Assembly (NCBI GenBank): GCA_965662645.1
Contig: CBFIII010000014.1
Location: forward strand, 1-64,000
Direction of reading: 5' to 3'
Length of the DNA: 64,000 bases
Origin: UBA5342 sp965662645
Lineage (GTDB): Bacteria; Bacteroidota; Bacteroidia; Bacteroidales; UBA5342
The notes below the pieces were generated by a model, which searched no databases, had not been told where the DNA came from, and was given only the letters and a program-made list of their open reading frames with translations. Every line of letters starts with the position of its first letter. Positions within the stretch are counted from its first letter, which is position 1. Position numbers and translations under genes: made by a program. This document shows positions 1-8,266 of this stretch, one piece after another.

Positions 1-77
1 ATTATGCCGATATAGAATTGATTGAGTTTTATAAGCGAAGCGAAATAAAGCGCATTTCAATTCATAATCGGTATAAC
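1..77. repeat. Dispersed MITE-like repeat, copy 1 (cut by window start)
   Basis: This 77-bp stretch is repeated without a mismatch at 41044-41120. Its ends form an imperfect inverted repeat: positions 1-21 match the reverse complement of 57-77 at 16 of 21 sites. The second copy has a further 43 bp on its left with a better matching terminal inverted repeat, so this copy probably continues before the window. There is no coding potential. A non-autonomous mobile element or a REP-like element are both possible. Confidence 0.75.
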
Positions 78-150
78 TCATTATTTATCAAAAATTGATT
101 TCTATATGTGAGTATTATTTATGGAAATAATATAATAGCTTATTTTATAA

Positions 151-187
151 AAAAACCGATTTTCTGTTATAGAGAATCGGTTTTTTT
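151..187 (-). terminator. Rho-independent terminator downstream of hisD
   Basis: A 15-bp stem (151-165 with 171-185, one wobble pair) closes a 5-nt loop and is flanked by A-runs and T-runs on both sides, so it could work in both directions. It sits just past the hisD stop codon and suggests that the hisD transcript ends here. Confidence 0.85.
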
Positions 188-210
188 ATTCAACTTATTG
201 TTGTTCTGTT

Positions 211-1482
211 TTATTTCATCCGTAGAGATACAGCATTTTTATGCGCAAATAATTCTTCTGTTTCTGCCATAACTTCAATCGCTTTTCCAATAGATCTAAT
301 GCCTTCTTTTGTCAATTCTTGGAATGTTATTTTTTTTGTAAAGCTATCTAAGTTAACACCACTATACATCATGGCATAACCATTGGTTGGTAGTGTGTGG
401 TTGGTGCCTGAGGCGTAGTCACCGGCACTTTCGGGGGTGTAATGACCTAAGAAAACGGAGCCTGCATTTTTTACTTCGTTTGATAATTGTAAATAATTAT
501 CTGTAGCAATAATCAAATGTTCAGGAGCATACCTATTAGTAATAGGCATGATGTCCTCTTCGTTTACAATTATAATCTTGCTGTTCTCCAATGCTTTTTC
601 GGATATGGCACGTCGGGGAAGTTCTGCAAGTTGACGAGTAAGTGCCTCTTGTATAGCAGGAATGATGTTTTCATCGGCAGTGATAAGGAGCACTTGACTT
701 GTAACGCCATGTTCGGCTTGTGATAATAAGTCTGCAGCTACAAAATCAGGATTAGCGCTAGCGTCTGCTATTATCTCTACTTCTGATGGACCCGCTGGCA
801 TATCAATGGCTACGTCGTGCAGACTCACCATTTGTTTGGCTGCAGTGACGTATTGATTTCCTGGACCAAATATTTTATTTACTTTAGGAATACTTTCTGT
901 GCCATAGGCCATTGCTCCAATAGCTTGTATGCCTCCGGCTTTGTATATTTTAGTAATGCCTGTACGTGATGCTGCGTATAAAATGGCTGGGTGAATACCG
1001 CCTTCTTTATTAGGTGGTGTACATAAAATGACTTCTTTGCATCCTGCTATTTGTGCGGGAATGCCTAGCATTAATACGGTGGAGAACAAAGGTGCTGTTC
1101 CTCCTGGTACATAAAGTCCCACTTTTTCGATAGGCATTGCTTTTTGTTGGCATGTGATGCCGGGTGATATGGTTACCGTTAAAGGATCAAATTTTTGTGC
1201 CGTATGAAATTTATGTATATTCTTAATAGCCAAATCTATAGCTTCTCTGAGTTCTGTCGAGATCTCTTTTCCTGCATTTGTAATTTCTGTCTCAGAAACG
1301 CAAAGTTCTTTTATTTCCACTTTATCAAAGATCTTAGTATAATGATTTACAGCACTGTCCCCATCTTTTCGAATGACGTCTAGCACCTCTCCTGCGCTTT
1401 TCAAAACGGCAGAATCATGACTTGTTGGGCGTTGTAATAACGACGCCCATTCTTCTTTTGCGGGGTATTTTATAACTTGCAT
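211..1482 (-). CDS. hisD: Histidinol dehydrogenase
   Basis: Catalyses the last two steps of histidine synthesis: NAD-dependent oxidation of histidinol to histidine via histidinal, a cytoplasmic zinc enzyme. The product is about 423 residues, the usual family length. Family signatures are visible: the VGLYVPGGTAPLFSTVLM glycine-rich stretch, IFGPGNQYVTAAKQ, DMPAGPSEV, SQAEHG (zinc-site Gln/His) and the C-terminal region with NHTLPT. A longer reading from a TTG at 1506 is possible, but that codon lies inside a promoter-like box (GACTTTTG on the minus strand, 1504-1511), so the ATG at 1482 is chosen. No other his gene is adjacent: a divergent gene lies upstream and a terminator follows, so it looks monocistronic, unlike the usual hisGDCB operon of this phylum. 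Confidence 0.96.
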   Translation of the reverse strand: MQVIKYPAKEEWASLLQRPTSHDSAVLKSAGEVLDVIRKDGDSAVNHYTKIFDKVEIKELCVSETEITNAGKEISTELREAIDLAIKNIHKFHTAQKFDPLTVTISPGITCQQKAMPIEKVGLYVPGGTAPLFSTVLMLGIPAQIAGCKEVILCTPPNKEGGIHPAILYAASRTGITKIYKAGGIQAIGAMAYGTESIPKVNKIFGPGNQYVTAAKQMVSLHDVAIDMPAGPSEVEIIADASANPDFVAADLLSQAEHGVTSQVLLITADENIIPAIQEALTRQLAELPRRAISEKALENSKIIIVNEEDIMPITNRYAPEHLIIATDNYLQLSNEVKNAGSVFLGHYTPESAGDYASGTNHTLPTNGYAMMYSGVNLDSFTKKITFQELTKEGIRSIGKAIEVMAETEELFAHKNAVSLRMK

Positions 1483-1857
1483 AGTGGTCTCAATTTCTTT
1501 GTGCAAAAGTCGTAATAAGATTTGATAGTTTAAAATGTTTCTACACTAAATCTTATTTGGGTGTTTTCGTTTTATTAGCTTGCTGTAAATGAAAATGTTT
1601 TCAATGTTGAGAATCTGTTTACTAGTGGTGGCGTGTCTCTTTTCATCTTTCTTTTGTTCATTCTGAGATGTTTTTTGCTAAAGATCCTTTTTGAACAACG
1701 CATAACGCGTAAATATTAAACTGTTATTTTGAAAATACTTTTAACCTATTTGTTCTAAAATAGGTTAATATTTATAACACAATGCTTTTGTTAAGTCAAT
1801 GTTATCTTAAAACATGCTTTTTTTTAATAGAAACATTGTAGATTTGTGTTTAATCTA
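1483..1857. other. Divergent intergenic region hisD / PLD-like gene
   Basis: About 375 bases with no credible gene. It holds a probable minus-strand -7 box for hisD (1504-1511, one mismatch to TAnnTTTG), a perfect 11-bp inverted repeat TTAACCTATTT / AAATAGGTTAA at 1741-1768 that could be an operator or a hairpin, and a plus-strand -7 box TAGATTTG at 1839-1846 for the next gene. No clear -33 element was found for either promoter. Confidence 0.5.
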
Positions 1858-3519
1858 ATGTTTTCTACTGTGAAATTAAACCTCTTATTTTTTTCGATCG
1901 TTTTATCCTTTTCTTTGAGTATGATGGCTATCAATGCTATTGTAGTTAGTCCCTCGTTGTATTATACTCAAAATCCTACCATAGAAGATATTGAAACTAA
2001 TTTTTTTTCACTTAGTTTTGAAACAAATAAAACTTGTGCTGCCGTGTTTGAATACGGATTAACTACCGATTATGAGATGGGAAAAATTATGCCCAAAGGG
2101 TCAAGTACTTCTCATACTATTGTTGTTAATGGACTGGCTCCTGGTCATATTTATTATGTTAAGATTTACGGTGTTGGTACCGCAAATGATACCACTACTA
2201 TTTTTAAAGGTGTGTATTGTACTGCTTCCGAATCTTCTGGAGTAATGAATGTTACCTTTGTTAAACCTTTGTTTTTAAATACCCCGAATACTGTAGTGGA
2301 TTCTTTTATTTGTTATATTAACAAAGCGACACAGACTTTAGATATTGCTTTGTGTGATCTAACTAATCATGCATCCCAAAGTGATAGTATTAATTACCGC
2401 ATCATAGAGGCTATCAATCGACGTTACGAAGCCGGAGTGAAGGTCCGTTTCATTACGGATGATGCTATGAATAATGTGCCTCTGAATAGCCTTGACGAGG
2501 ATATCCCTGTTTTGGCAGGTAATAAATGCGGTATGATGCATAATACGTTTTTGCTTATCGATCGTGAATTGGTAAGTAATGCTTGGGTGTTGAGTGGTTC
2601 TACCAACTGGTCGTATAATAATTTGATGATGGATTTCAATAACCTGATTGCTATTCAGGATGAGTCTTTAGCAAAAGCTTACACTTTAGAATTTGATGAG
2701 ATGTGGGGTGGTTCTTCCTTGCAGCCTAATCTTACACGTTCTGTTTTTGGAAAAGATAAAACGGACAATACGCCTCATGTCTTTAATATTGCTGGTCGTC
2801 GTGTTGAACTTTATTTCTCTCCTTCTGATGTTACACTCGATCATATAACTGCAGTGCTCGATTCTGCCAAGGTTTCTATTGATTTTGCAATGATGTCTTT
2901 TGCCGAAAATAGTCTTGCTAATGCCGTTGTTGATGCACATAAGCGAGGAATTATGACAAGTGGTGTGGTTGATTATGTGGATCAGATGGGTAATGAATAT
3001 GATGATTTAAAACGGCAAGGTGTTGATGTTGTAAATTTTGCAAATGCGGATAAGAGCGTGTGGCCTGATGGGGCTATTTGTCATCACAAATTTTGTGTGG
3101 TAGATGCTGATTCTAATAATCCTGTGACGATTACGGGTACTTATAATTGGACGGTATCAGCCAATAGCCTTCATGATGAGAATACTTTAATCATTTATTC
3201 TCCCGAGTTAAGTGATAAGTATAAACAAGAATTGGAGTTAATTCGATCTTATTCCGAAAATGCTGCAGCTGATAAAAAGGTTGAGTTTCCAAAGTCATTA
3301 CTTACGGTAGCTCCTAACCCTTCTTGTGGTAGTTTTGAAATTTCTAATTATGGTGTAGGTTTCAATCATATTAAAGTGCTCAATTCTTCTGGTAAAGTTA
3401 TAAAAGATGCAAAACTGGATAATGATTCATCACACATCAAGGTCGATAATAAAGGTCTTTATATGATTTTGCTTTCTGGCAAGAATGATTTTGCTGTAAA
3501 AAAAGTTCTTGTTAGATAA
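1858..3519 (+). CDS. Secreted phospholipase D-like protein with T9SS C-terminal domain
   Basis: About 553 residues. Order: signal peptide (hydrophobic, ending near residue 27), a fibronectin-III-like domain (about 40-130), two PLD-like half domains, and a type IX secretion sorting domain (last ~70 residues, starting near LTVAPNPSCGSFEI and ending KKVLVR). The second HKD motif is intact (H409-x-K411-x4-D416, followed by GTYNWT). The first is degenerate: H228-N-T230-x4-D235, with Thr where Lys is expected, followed by GSTNWS. PLD enzymes need both HKD motifs, so activity is uncertain; nuclease/phospholipase relatives are the closest guess. A GTG at 1846 would add four residues, but it overlaps the -7 box at 1839-1846, so the ATG at 1858 is chosen. 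It stands alone. Likely exported and surface-attached or released. Confidence 0.85.
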   Translation: MFSTVKLNLLFFSIVLSFSLSMMAINAIVVSPSLYYTQNPTIEDIETNFFSLSFETNKTCAAVFEYGLTTDYEMGKIMPKGSSTSHTIVVNGLAPGHIYYVKIYGVGTANDTTTIFKGVYCTASESSGVMNVTFVKPLFLNTPNTVVDSFICYINKATQTLDIALCDLTNHASQSDSINYRIIEAINRRYEAGVKVRFITDDAMNNVPLNSLDEDIPVLAGNKCGMMHNTFLLIDRELVSNAWVLSGSTNWSYNNLMMDFNNLIAIQDESLAKAYTLEFDEMWGGSSLQPNLTRSVFGKDKTDNTPHVFNIAGRRVELYFSPSDVTLDHITAVLDSAKVSIDFAMMSFAENSLANAVVDAHKRGIMTSGVVDYVDQMGNEYDDLKRQGVDVVNFANADKSVWPDGAICHHKFCVVDADSNNPVTITGTYNWTVSANSLHDENTLIIYSPELSDKYKQELELIRSYSENAAADKKVEFPKSLLTVAPNPSCGSFEISNYGVGFNHIKVLNSSGKVIKDAKLDNDSSHIKVDNKGLYMILLSGKNDFAVKKVLVR

Positions 3520-3591
3520 TCTGTTAATCAGTTGTTTGTGTGGTTTTGTCTTTTTTTAGGTTTAAAAAGTTGTGTTTTTCTTGTCTTAAAA

Positions 3592-3622
3592 TTTGGAGGA
3601 TAAAAAAAATATATTACTTTTG
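3592..3622 (+). promoter_or_regulatory. Promoter of tRNA-Lys
   Basis: Bacteroidetes-type promoter: -33 TTTG at 3592-3595, exactly 19 bp spacer, -7 TACTTTTG at 3615-3622 (matches TAnnTTTG). Initiation is expected near 3626, about 20 nt before the tRNA. The tRNA-Val promoter at 54700-54730 has the same boxes and spacing. Confidence 0.85.
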
Positions 3623-3645
3623 CAACCGCTTTAGAAAACAACAAC

Positions 3646-3718
3646 GATTCAGTAGCTCAGCTGGTAGAGCACATCCCTTTTAAGGATGGGGTCCTGGGTT
3701 CAAACCCCAGCTGAATCA
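3646..3718 (+). tRNA. tRNA-Lys (anticodon TTT)
   Basis: A full cloverleaf of 73 nt can be folded: acceptor GATTCAG / CTGAATC, D-arm GCTC/GAGC, anticodon stem CATCC/GGATG around loop CTTTTAA (anticodon TTT), variable GGGTC, T-arm CTGGG-TTCAAAC-CCCAG, discriminator A. The terminal CCA is not encoded. It has its own promoter and terminator, so it forms a single-gene unit. Confidence 0.97.
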
Positions 3719-3720
3719 CA

Positions 3721-3753
3721 AATAGGAGAACATTTATGTTCTCCTATTTTTGT
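3721..3753 (+). terminator. Terminator after tRNA-Lys
   Basis: A perfect 13-bp stem AATAGGAGAACAT / ATGTTCTCCTATT with a 2-nt gap is followed by TTTTG and T-rich sequence. It begins 2 nt after the tRNA. Confidence 0.9.
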
Positions 3754-4144
3754 TTTATACCGTGCCTCCTTTGTTTTTCAGGGTTATTAAAAATTTATTA
3801 TTCTTTTCATGTTGTTCCTTTTGATTTGATTTTTGTCCGTATTTTAAGATGGAGGATTATTAGGGCTTCTAAAAGCTATCTTGGATTCATTTAATTTCGA
3901 TTTAAATAATTTTGCCGACACATCGTTATCTTTTTCGAAATATTGCTTTACAATGCGCTTATTGCTATTTTATGAGCATTTGAGATTGGCTTTAATTCTT
4001 AATGGGGGTATTTTAAGAATGTTTTTTGCTGAAGAGTGCGGTTAGTATTATTTGTTGTGCTAACGCAACCTCATAGTTCAAGTCCTCCTTATTTTTACAT
4101 TAAAACCTTCTAAATAAGGTGTTAATCATTATATTGACTCCACA
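3754..4144. other. Intergenic stretch after tRNA-Lys
   Basis: About 390 bases without a convincing gene. It holds a possible plus-strand -7 box TAATTTTG at 3907-3914 with a poorly spaced TTG upstream (3881-3883), and an 8-bp hairpin ATTCTTAA / TTAAGAAT near 3994-4020. Either could belong to a long leader of the small membrane protein at 4145. The bases between that gene and the DUF1080 stop (4274-4417) show nothing recognisable. Confidence 0.35.
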
Positions 4145-4273
4145 ATGAAAAGTATATTTATGAAATCTAAGTCCCTGTCCACCCCGATGCAGGTATTCTG
4201 TGGGATATTGATTGTTTTTTTTATTATTCTTTTAGTTACGGCTGGTTTTCATTTTGGGCTCTGGTTAAGATGA
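4145..4273 (+). CDS. Small single-span membrane protein (42 aa)
   Basis: An ATG-initiated frame of 42 codons. It encodes a short basic N-terminus (MKSIFMKSKSLSTPMQ), a hydrophobic segment of about 20 residues (FCGILIVFFIILLVTAGFHF) and a short tail ending LWLR. The pattern of positive N-terminus, one clean transmembrane helix and Arg at the end is what a real small membrane protein looks like, not random AT-rich translation. No family name is recognised. It sits alone between tRNA-Lys and the convergent DUF1080 gene. A chance frame cannot be excluded. Confidence 0.5.
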   Translation: MKSIFMKSKSLSTPMQVFCGILIVFFIILLVTAGFHFGLWLR

Positions 4274-4417
4274 TCTGGCTAAGATCAGTATTCTTCAGGT
4301 TTGTTTCTATCTAGTTGTTTCCAATAGGCAGTTTTTATTGCTTAACTTTATGGATTGTGGAATTATATATTGATCATTTCTTTAGTTAAATGGTCTTGTG
4401 ATACATTTATTTCTCAA

Positions 4418-5083
4418 TTATAATTTTTCAATTTCCACCTTTTTAAAATCAATAGGAAAGCCTTCGTATTGTAATAGAATTCTGCCTTCTGAAATCGAGG
4501 GATTTGTACCTGTGTTAATTTCTTCCCCATTAAGTATTTGTTTTACAATGCTGTGTGTCGATTCTACTACGATGGTGTTCCATTGTCCTATGGGGTTGCT
4601 GGCATCCTTAAAACGTGGAGAAACCACACTTTTCCCAGGTTCTGTTCTGACACCTTTTATTTCAATAGTGGCTTCTTTTAGTAAGATAAAATCGCCTGTA
4701 GCTCCTTTTTTTATTTGAAATTGAATACCTTGAGGCCATAATGTATCGGGTATATCAGAAGGAATATTATACATTAAACCACTATTCATATTATTGCTTT
4801 TTCTAACAAAAGTGGTGTCTAGATTCCATCTAAATTCTGCTGTTAACTTAAAATCGTGGAATGATTCTTTAGACATTAAATAGCCTGTATTATGACCTGA
4901 TAATCTTATCATATGATCGTCAACTAAAAAAACATCACTAGCATTTTCGTGTTTTCCTGTTTTGGATTCAAAAGCATACCACCCTTCTAAATCATTTCCG
5001 TTAAAAAGTGAAGTGACGCTTTGTGCTTGAGCTATTGGAGAGCATAATATCAATCCAATTAATAGTTTATAATAAAAAGGCAT
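4418..5083 (-). CDS. Secreted DUF1080 (3-keto-disaccharide hydrolase-like) protein
   Basis: 221 residues with a signal peptide ending at AQAQS. The mature start SLFNGNDLEGWYAFE is the hallmark opening of the DUF1080 family, a jelly-roll fold related to concanavalin-like glycoside hydrolases; some members act on 3-keto-disaccharides. Further family features are the EFRWNLDT strand and the SGLMYNIP segment. Length is typical for a single-domain member. A minus-strand -7 box TACTTTTG lies at 5162-5169, about 80 nt upstream. The gene is alone, so its substrate cannot be inferred from neighbours. Cell location: periplasm or outside. Confidence 0.85.
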   Translation of the reverse strand: MPFYYKLLIGLILCSPIAQAQSVTSLFNGNDLEGWYAFESKTGKHENASDVFLVDDHMIRLSGHNTGYLMSKESFHDFKLTAEFRWNLDTTFVRKSNNMNSGLMYNIPSDIPDTLWPQGIQFQIKKGATGDFILLKEATIEIKGVRTEPGKSVVSPRFKDASNPIGQWNTIVVESTHSIVKQILNGEEINTGTNPSISEGRILLQYEGFPIDFKKVEIEKL

Positions 5084-5419
5084 AATGGTGAATTTTTTAT
5101 ATGATTTATTGTTTTTTTGAAATAAGGTTGCTGATTACAGTGTTGATAATCAGAAAGACCTCAAAAGTACAAATTAAATTTTATTAGACATCTTCTGATT
5201 AAAAATTATGCGTGTGTCTTTTGTGTAGTTTATAGGATATAAATCAGAGTTGGGTATATTTAAAATGTCATGTTTTGTTTCTTGTTAAGAAATGATGGCC
5301 TAGGTTGTATGTGTATTTGAAATAGACTTATACGTTTATTTCATCTTCTGATAAAACAAAAAAAAGACCACCCTTAAGAAAGGATAGTCTTTGTAATATT
5401 ATAAATGAAGATGTAAAGC
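5084..5419. other. Intergenic stretch between yebC and the DUF1080 gene
   Basis: 336 bases. Contains the yebC terminator (5361-5392) and the probable -7 box of the DUF1080 gene (5162-5169). Nothing else is recognisable. Confidence 0.5.
5361..5392 (-). terminator. Terminator of yebC
   Basis: A 13-bp stem (5363-5375 with 5380-5392, including two G-U pairs in the minus-strand RNA) is followed, on the minus strand, by a run of T residues. It lies 28 nt past the yebC stop. Confidence 0.8.
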
Positions 5420-6130
5420 TTATGAAATGTTGGTATATACATTCAATACATCATCGTCTTCTTCTATTTTGTCTAAGAGTTTATCTACCTCGTCCAATTG
5501 CTCTTCGGTGAGTTCTATTGGATTGTTAGGAATATATTTTAGCTCTGACTTTTTGGGTTCTATATTTAATTCCTCTAATTTATGTGATAGAGAACCAAAG
5601 GCTGTAAAGTCGCCATAGAGATATATGATACCGTTGTCTTCTTCTACCTCTTCTAGTCCATCGTCAATCAACTCCATTTCTAACTCTTCTAGATCTATGT
5701 CGTCCGTTTTGATAAGTTCTATCACGGTTTTGTGCGAAAACATATATTCGAGAGATCCTGGAGGGACTAATCCTTGTCCATTTTTATTGAAATATGATTT
5801 TATGTTGGCTACTGTTCTGGTGTTATTGTCAGTAGCTGCTTCTACGAAAACCAAAACCCCATGTGCTCCTTTACCTTCAAAGGTGAGTTCTATAAAGCTG
5901 GCTGCATCTTTTCCTGCGGCTCTTTTAATCGCTGAATCTATATTGTTTTTAGGCATGTTTTCTGCCTTAGCATTCTGTATTGCAGTACGTAATGACGGGT
6001 TCATGTCCGGATCAGGACCACCCGATTTCGCTGCTATTGTGATGGCTTTTCCTAGTTTTGGAAATAATCTGGACATTTTGTCCCAGCGTTTCATTTTTGA
6101 GGCTTTTCTGTATTCAAATGCTCTTCCCAT
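5420..6130 (-). CDS. yebC: YebC/PmpR/TACO1-family protein
   Basis: 236 residues, the family length. The N-terminus MGRAFEYRKASKMKRWDKMS is the Bacteroidetes form of the conserved opening, followed by the family core (KAITIAAKSGGPDPDMNP, NMPKNNIDSAIKRA) and an acidic C-terminal half. The family was named as transcriptional regulators; more recent work places members in translation, helping ribosomes through difficult peptide stretches. The role here is not decided by context, since the gene is alone. A -7 box TATATTTG on the minus strand is at 6158-6165, about 28 nt upstream of the ATG. Confidence 0.93.
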   Translation of the reverse strand: MGRAFEYRKASKMKRWDKMSRLFPKLGKAITIAAKSGGPDPDMNPSLRTAIQNAKAENMPKNNIDSAIKRAAGKDAASFIELTFEGKGAHGVLVFVEAATDNNTRTVANIKSYFNKNGQGLVPPGSLEYMFSHKTVIELIKTDDIDLEELEMELIDDGLEEVEEDNGIIYLYGDFTAFGSLSHKLEELNIEPKKSELKYIPNNPIELTEEQLDEVDKLLDKIEEDDDVLNVYTNIS

Positions 6131-6365
6131 AATGTTTATCTAAAATTTTTTGGTTTGCAAATATAGGAAATTATGCATTATCTTGTTTTAATCATTAAAA
6201 AAACCTGTGTTTTGTGTTTTGAACTATTATAAACACCCTGATCTTTAGCTTTGCTTTCGCAAAATAAATAGTAAATAAATAGTCATAATACCTAAGAATC
6301 TAATTAAAACAACTTACCTTTGATTTTATATAGTTTGTTTAATTTTAACTGAAAAAAGAAATGTT

Positions 6366-7364
6366 ATGGATGAGTTAAATGTTGGTTTCTTTGGATTAGT
6401 AGCCATTATCATTGTTCTGTTTATCATGATTCTGTATTACGTTCCTGTTTTGTTATGGTTCTCAGCCTTGGTTTCTGGTGTACGTATTTCATTACTTCAA
6501 TTAGTGTTGATGCGCATTCGTAAGGTACCACCACAAGTTATTGTTCGTGCTTTGATTGAGTCACGTAAGGCAGGTATTCAGAATGTGTCGCGAGATGAGT
6601 TAGAGGCTCACTTTTTGGCTGGAGGTCATGTGGAACAGGTTGTTCACGCTTTAGTGTCAGCTAATAAGGCAAATATCGATTTGACATTTAAAATGGCAAC
6701 GGCTATTGATTTGGCTGGTCGTGATGTTTTTGAAGCTGTTCAGATGTCTGTTAATCCTAAGGTTATCAATACTCCTCCTGTAACTGCCGTTGCAAAAGAT
6801 GGTATTCAGTTGGTGTGTAAGGCGCGTGTTACAGTGCGTACTAATATTCGTCAGCTCGTAGGTGGAGCAGGAGAAGATACTGTTTTAGCTCGTGTGGGTG
6901 AGGGCATTGTTTCTTCTATTGGTTCTAGTGTAAATCATAAAGCTGTACTTGAAAATCCTGATAATATTTCTCGTGTAGTGTTAGAGAAAGGTTTGGATGC
7001 TGGTACTGCTTTTGAGATATTATCGATTGATATTGCTGATATTGACATAGGTCGTAACATTGGTGCTGTATTGCAGACTGATCAAGCTGAGGCTGATAAA
7101 AAAATAGCTCAAGCAAAAGCAGAAGAAAGACGTGCTATGGCTGTGGCTTTAGAACAAGAAAATATAGCCAAAGCTCAAGAGGCTCGTGCCAATGTGATAC
7201 AGGCCGAAGCTGAAATTCCATTAGCTATGGCAGAGGCTTTCCGTAAAGGTAATATGGGTGTTATGGATTATTATAAGCTAAATAATATTAAGGCTGATAC
7301 TGAGATGAGAGACGCTATTGCTAAGCCTCCTAAAGAAGATAATGATAGAGAAATAAATGACTAG
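6366..7364 (+). CDS. floA: Flotillin-like protein FloA
   Basis: 332 residues. A membrane hairpin or helix (about residues 8-40) precedes an SPFH/band-7-like domain, then an alanine/glutamate/lysine-rich coiled coil (AEADKKIAQAKAEERRAMAV). The strings RIRKVPPQVIVRALIESRKA and FLAGGHVEQVV are typical of the FloA (UPF0365) family, which organises functional membrane microdomains. The usual partner, an NfeD-family protein, is normally the neighbouring gene but here lies 33 kb away (40308-40775). A -7 box TACCTTTG is at 6315-6322. A strong terminator follows the gene. Confidence 0.95.
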   Translation: MDELNVGFFGLVAIIIVLFIMILYYVPVLLWFSALVSGVRISLLQLVLMRIRKVPPQVIVRALIESRKAGIQNVSRDELEAHFLAGGHVEQVVHALVSANKANIDLTFKMATAIDLAGRDVFEAVQMSVNPKVINTPPVTAVAKDGIQLVCKARVTVRTNIRQLVGGAGEDTVLARVGEGIVSSIGSSVNHKAVLENPDNISRVVLEKGLDAGTAFEILSIDIADIDIGRNIGAVLQTDQAEADKKIAQAKAEERRAMAVALEQENIAKAQEARANVIQAEAEIPLAMAEAFRKGNMGVMDYYKLNNIKADTEMRDAIAKPPKEDNDREIND

Positions 7365-7385
7365 TTCTTTTTTATAAACTTTTTT

Positions 7386-7420
7386 CAAATTCCAAACACA
7401 TTTATTGTGTTTGGAATTTG
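7386..7420 (+). terminator. Terminator of floA
   Basis: A perfect 15-bp inverted repeat CAAATTCCAAACACA / TGTGTTTGGAATTTG with a 5-nt loop, followed by TGTTTTTG, 22 nt after the floA stop. Confidence 0.8.
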
Positions 7421-7530
7421 TGTTTTTGATTGCAAAGGATAGTTTATCTGTTTTTTCATTAAAAAGATGATTAGAAATGAAAAATGAACTACCCTGCTGA
7501 AAGCAGACGGAGACTCAATTTGAAACACTT

Positions 7531-7579
7531 TTTTTATTTGTAACAAGTTGCGAGTAATAAAACCCACGATGTGGGATTC
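7531..7579 (-). repeat. Hairpin repeat family, copy C (diverged, inverted)
   Basis: Read on the minus strand this segment has the same order as the copies at 9021 and 31117: a CCCAC-ATC-GTGGG hairpin, then CGCAACTTGTTAC in place of GTAGCTTGCTGC, then an A-rich run. It is the most diverged copy. It lies between floA and nadD with no gene overlap. Confidence 0.5.
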
Positions 7580-7652
7580 AATATTATTGATCTGGTGATG
7601 TGTTTTATGTTTTAATGATCTTATATCTTTATAATTATAAATTTTAGATTAG

Positions 7653-8222
7653 ATGAAGATTGGTGTTTTTTTTGGCTCTTTTAATCCTATTCATTGTGCC
7701 CATGTGTCTATTGCAGAGCGTTTTCTTAATGAGTTGGATGTGGAACAGGTTTGGCTTTCGGTTTCGCCGCAGAACCCTTGGAAAGAGGCGCACGGCTTGG
7801 CTGCTATGACTCATCGGGTAAAGATGGCTCAGTTGGCTGTTGCGAAGCAGGAAGATATAAAAGTGGTGTGTTTTGAAAAGGATTTGCCACAGCCTTCTTA
7901 TACCTATGAATCTCTTTTGTTTTTAAAAGAAAAACACCCCGAACATGAATTTGTTTTGTTGATAGGTGGTGATAATTGTGAACTATTTGACCAATGGCGT
8001 AATTATGATAAAATTCTTCAACAATTTGAGGTGTATGCTTATCCTCGAAATCGTACCAATATTAAGAAGGAGTTGGCTCAACAGATGAAGATTATAGATG
8101 CGCCTTTGATCGATCTTGCAAGTACTGATATTAGAAGTTTAATACAACAAAAAGGAACAATAAAAGGTGTGCCTTCTTTAGTCTTAGCTTATATTGAGGA
8201 AAATAATCTTTATCTAAAGTAA
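7653..8222 (+). CDS. nadD: Nicotinate-nucleotide adenylyltransferase
   Basis: 189 residues; adenylates nicotinate mononucleotide in NAD synthesis. The nucleotidyltransferase signature GSFNPIHCAH is at residues 8-17 (usual consensus GxFxPxHxGH, with Cys-Ala in place of x-Gly), and the second motif is STDIRSLIQ near residue 152. Length is normal. It stands between intergenic repeats; the next gene begins 44 nt downstream in the same direction. Confidence 0.95.
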   Translation: MKIGVFFGSFNPIHCAHVSIAERFLNELDVEQVWLSVSPQNPWKEAHGLAAMTHRVKMAQLAVAKQEDIKVVCFEKDLPQPSYTYESLLFLKEKHPEHEFVLLIGGDNCELFDQWRNYDKILQQFEVYAYPRNRTNIKKELAQQMKIIDAPLIDLASTDIRSLIQQKGTIKGVPSLVLAYIEENNLYLK

Positions 8223-8266
8223 CTTTAGTCTGTTATTTGCGTATTAAATAGAAAAGTCTTTGTAGC

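Noticed and set aside
1483..1506. TTG start eight codons upstream for hisD
   Set aside because: The codon falls within a likely -7 promoter box and the ATG at 1482 gives normal family length.
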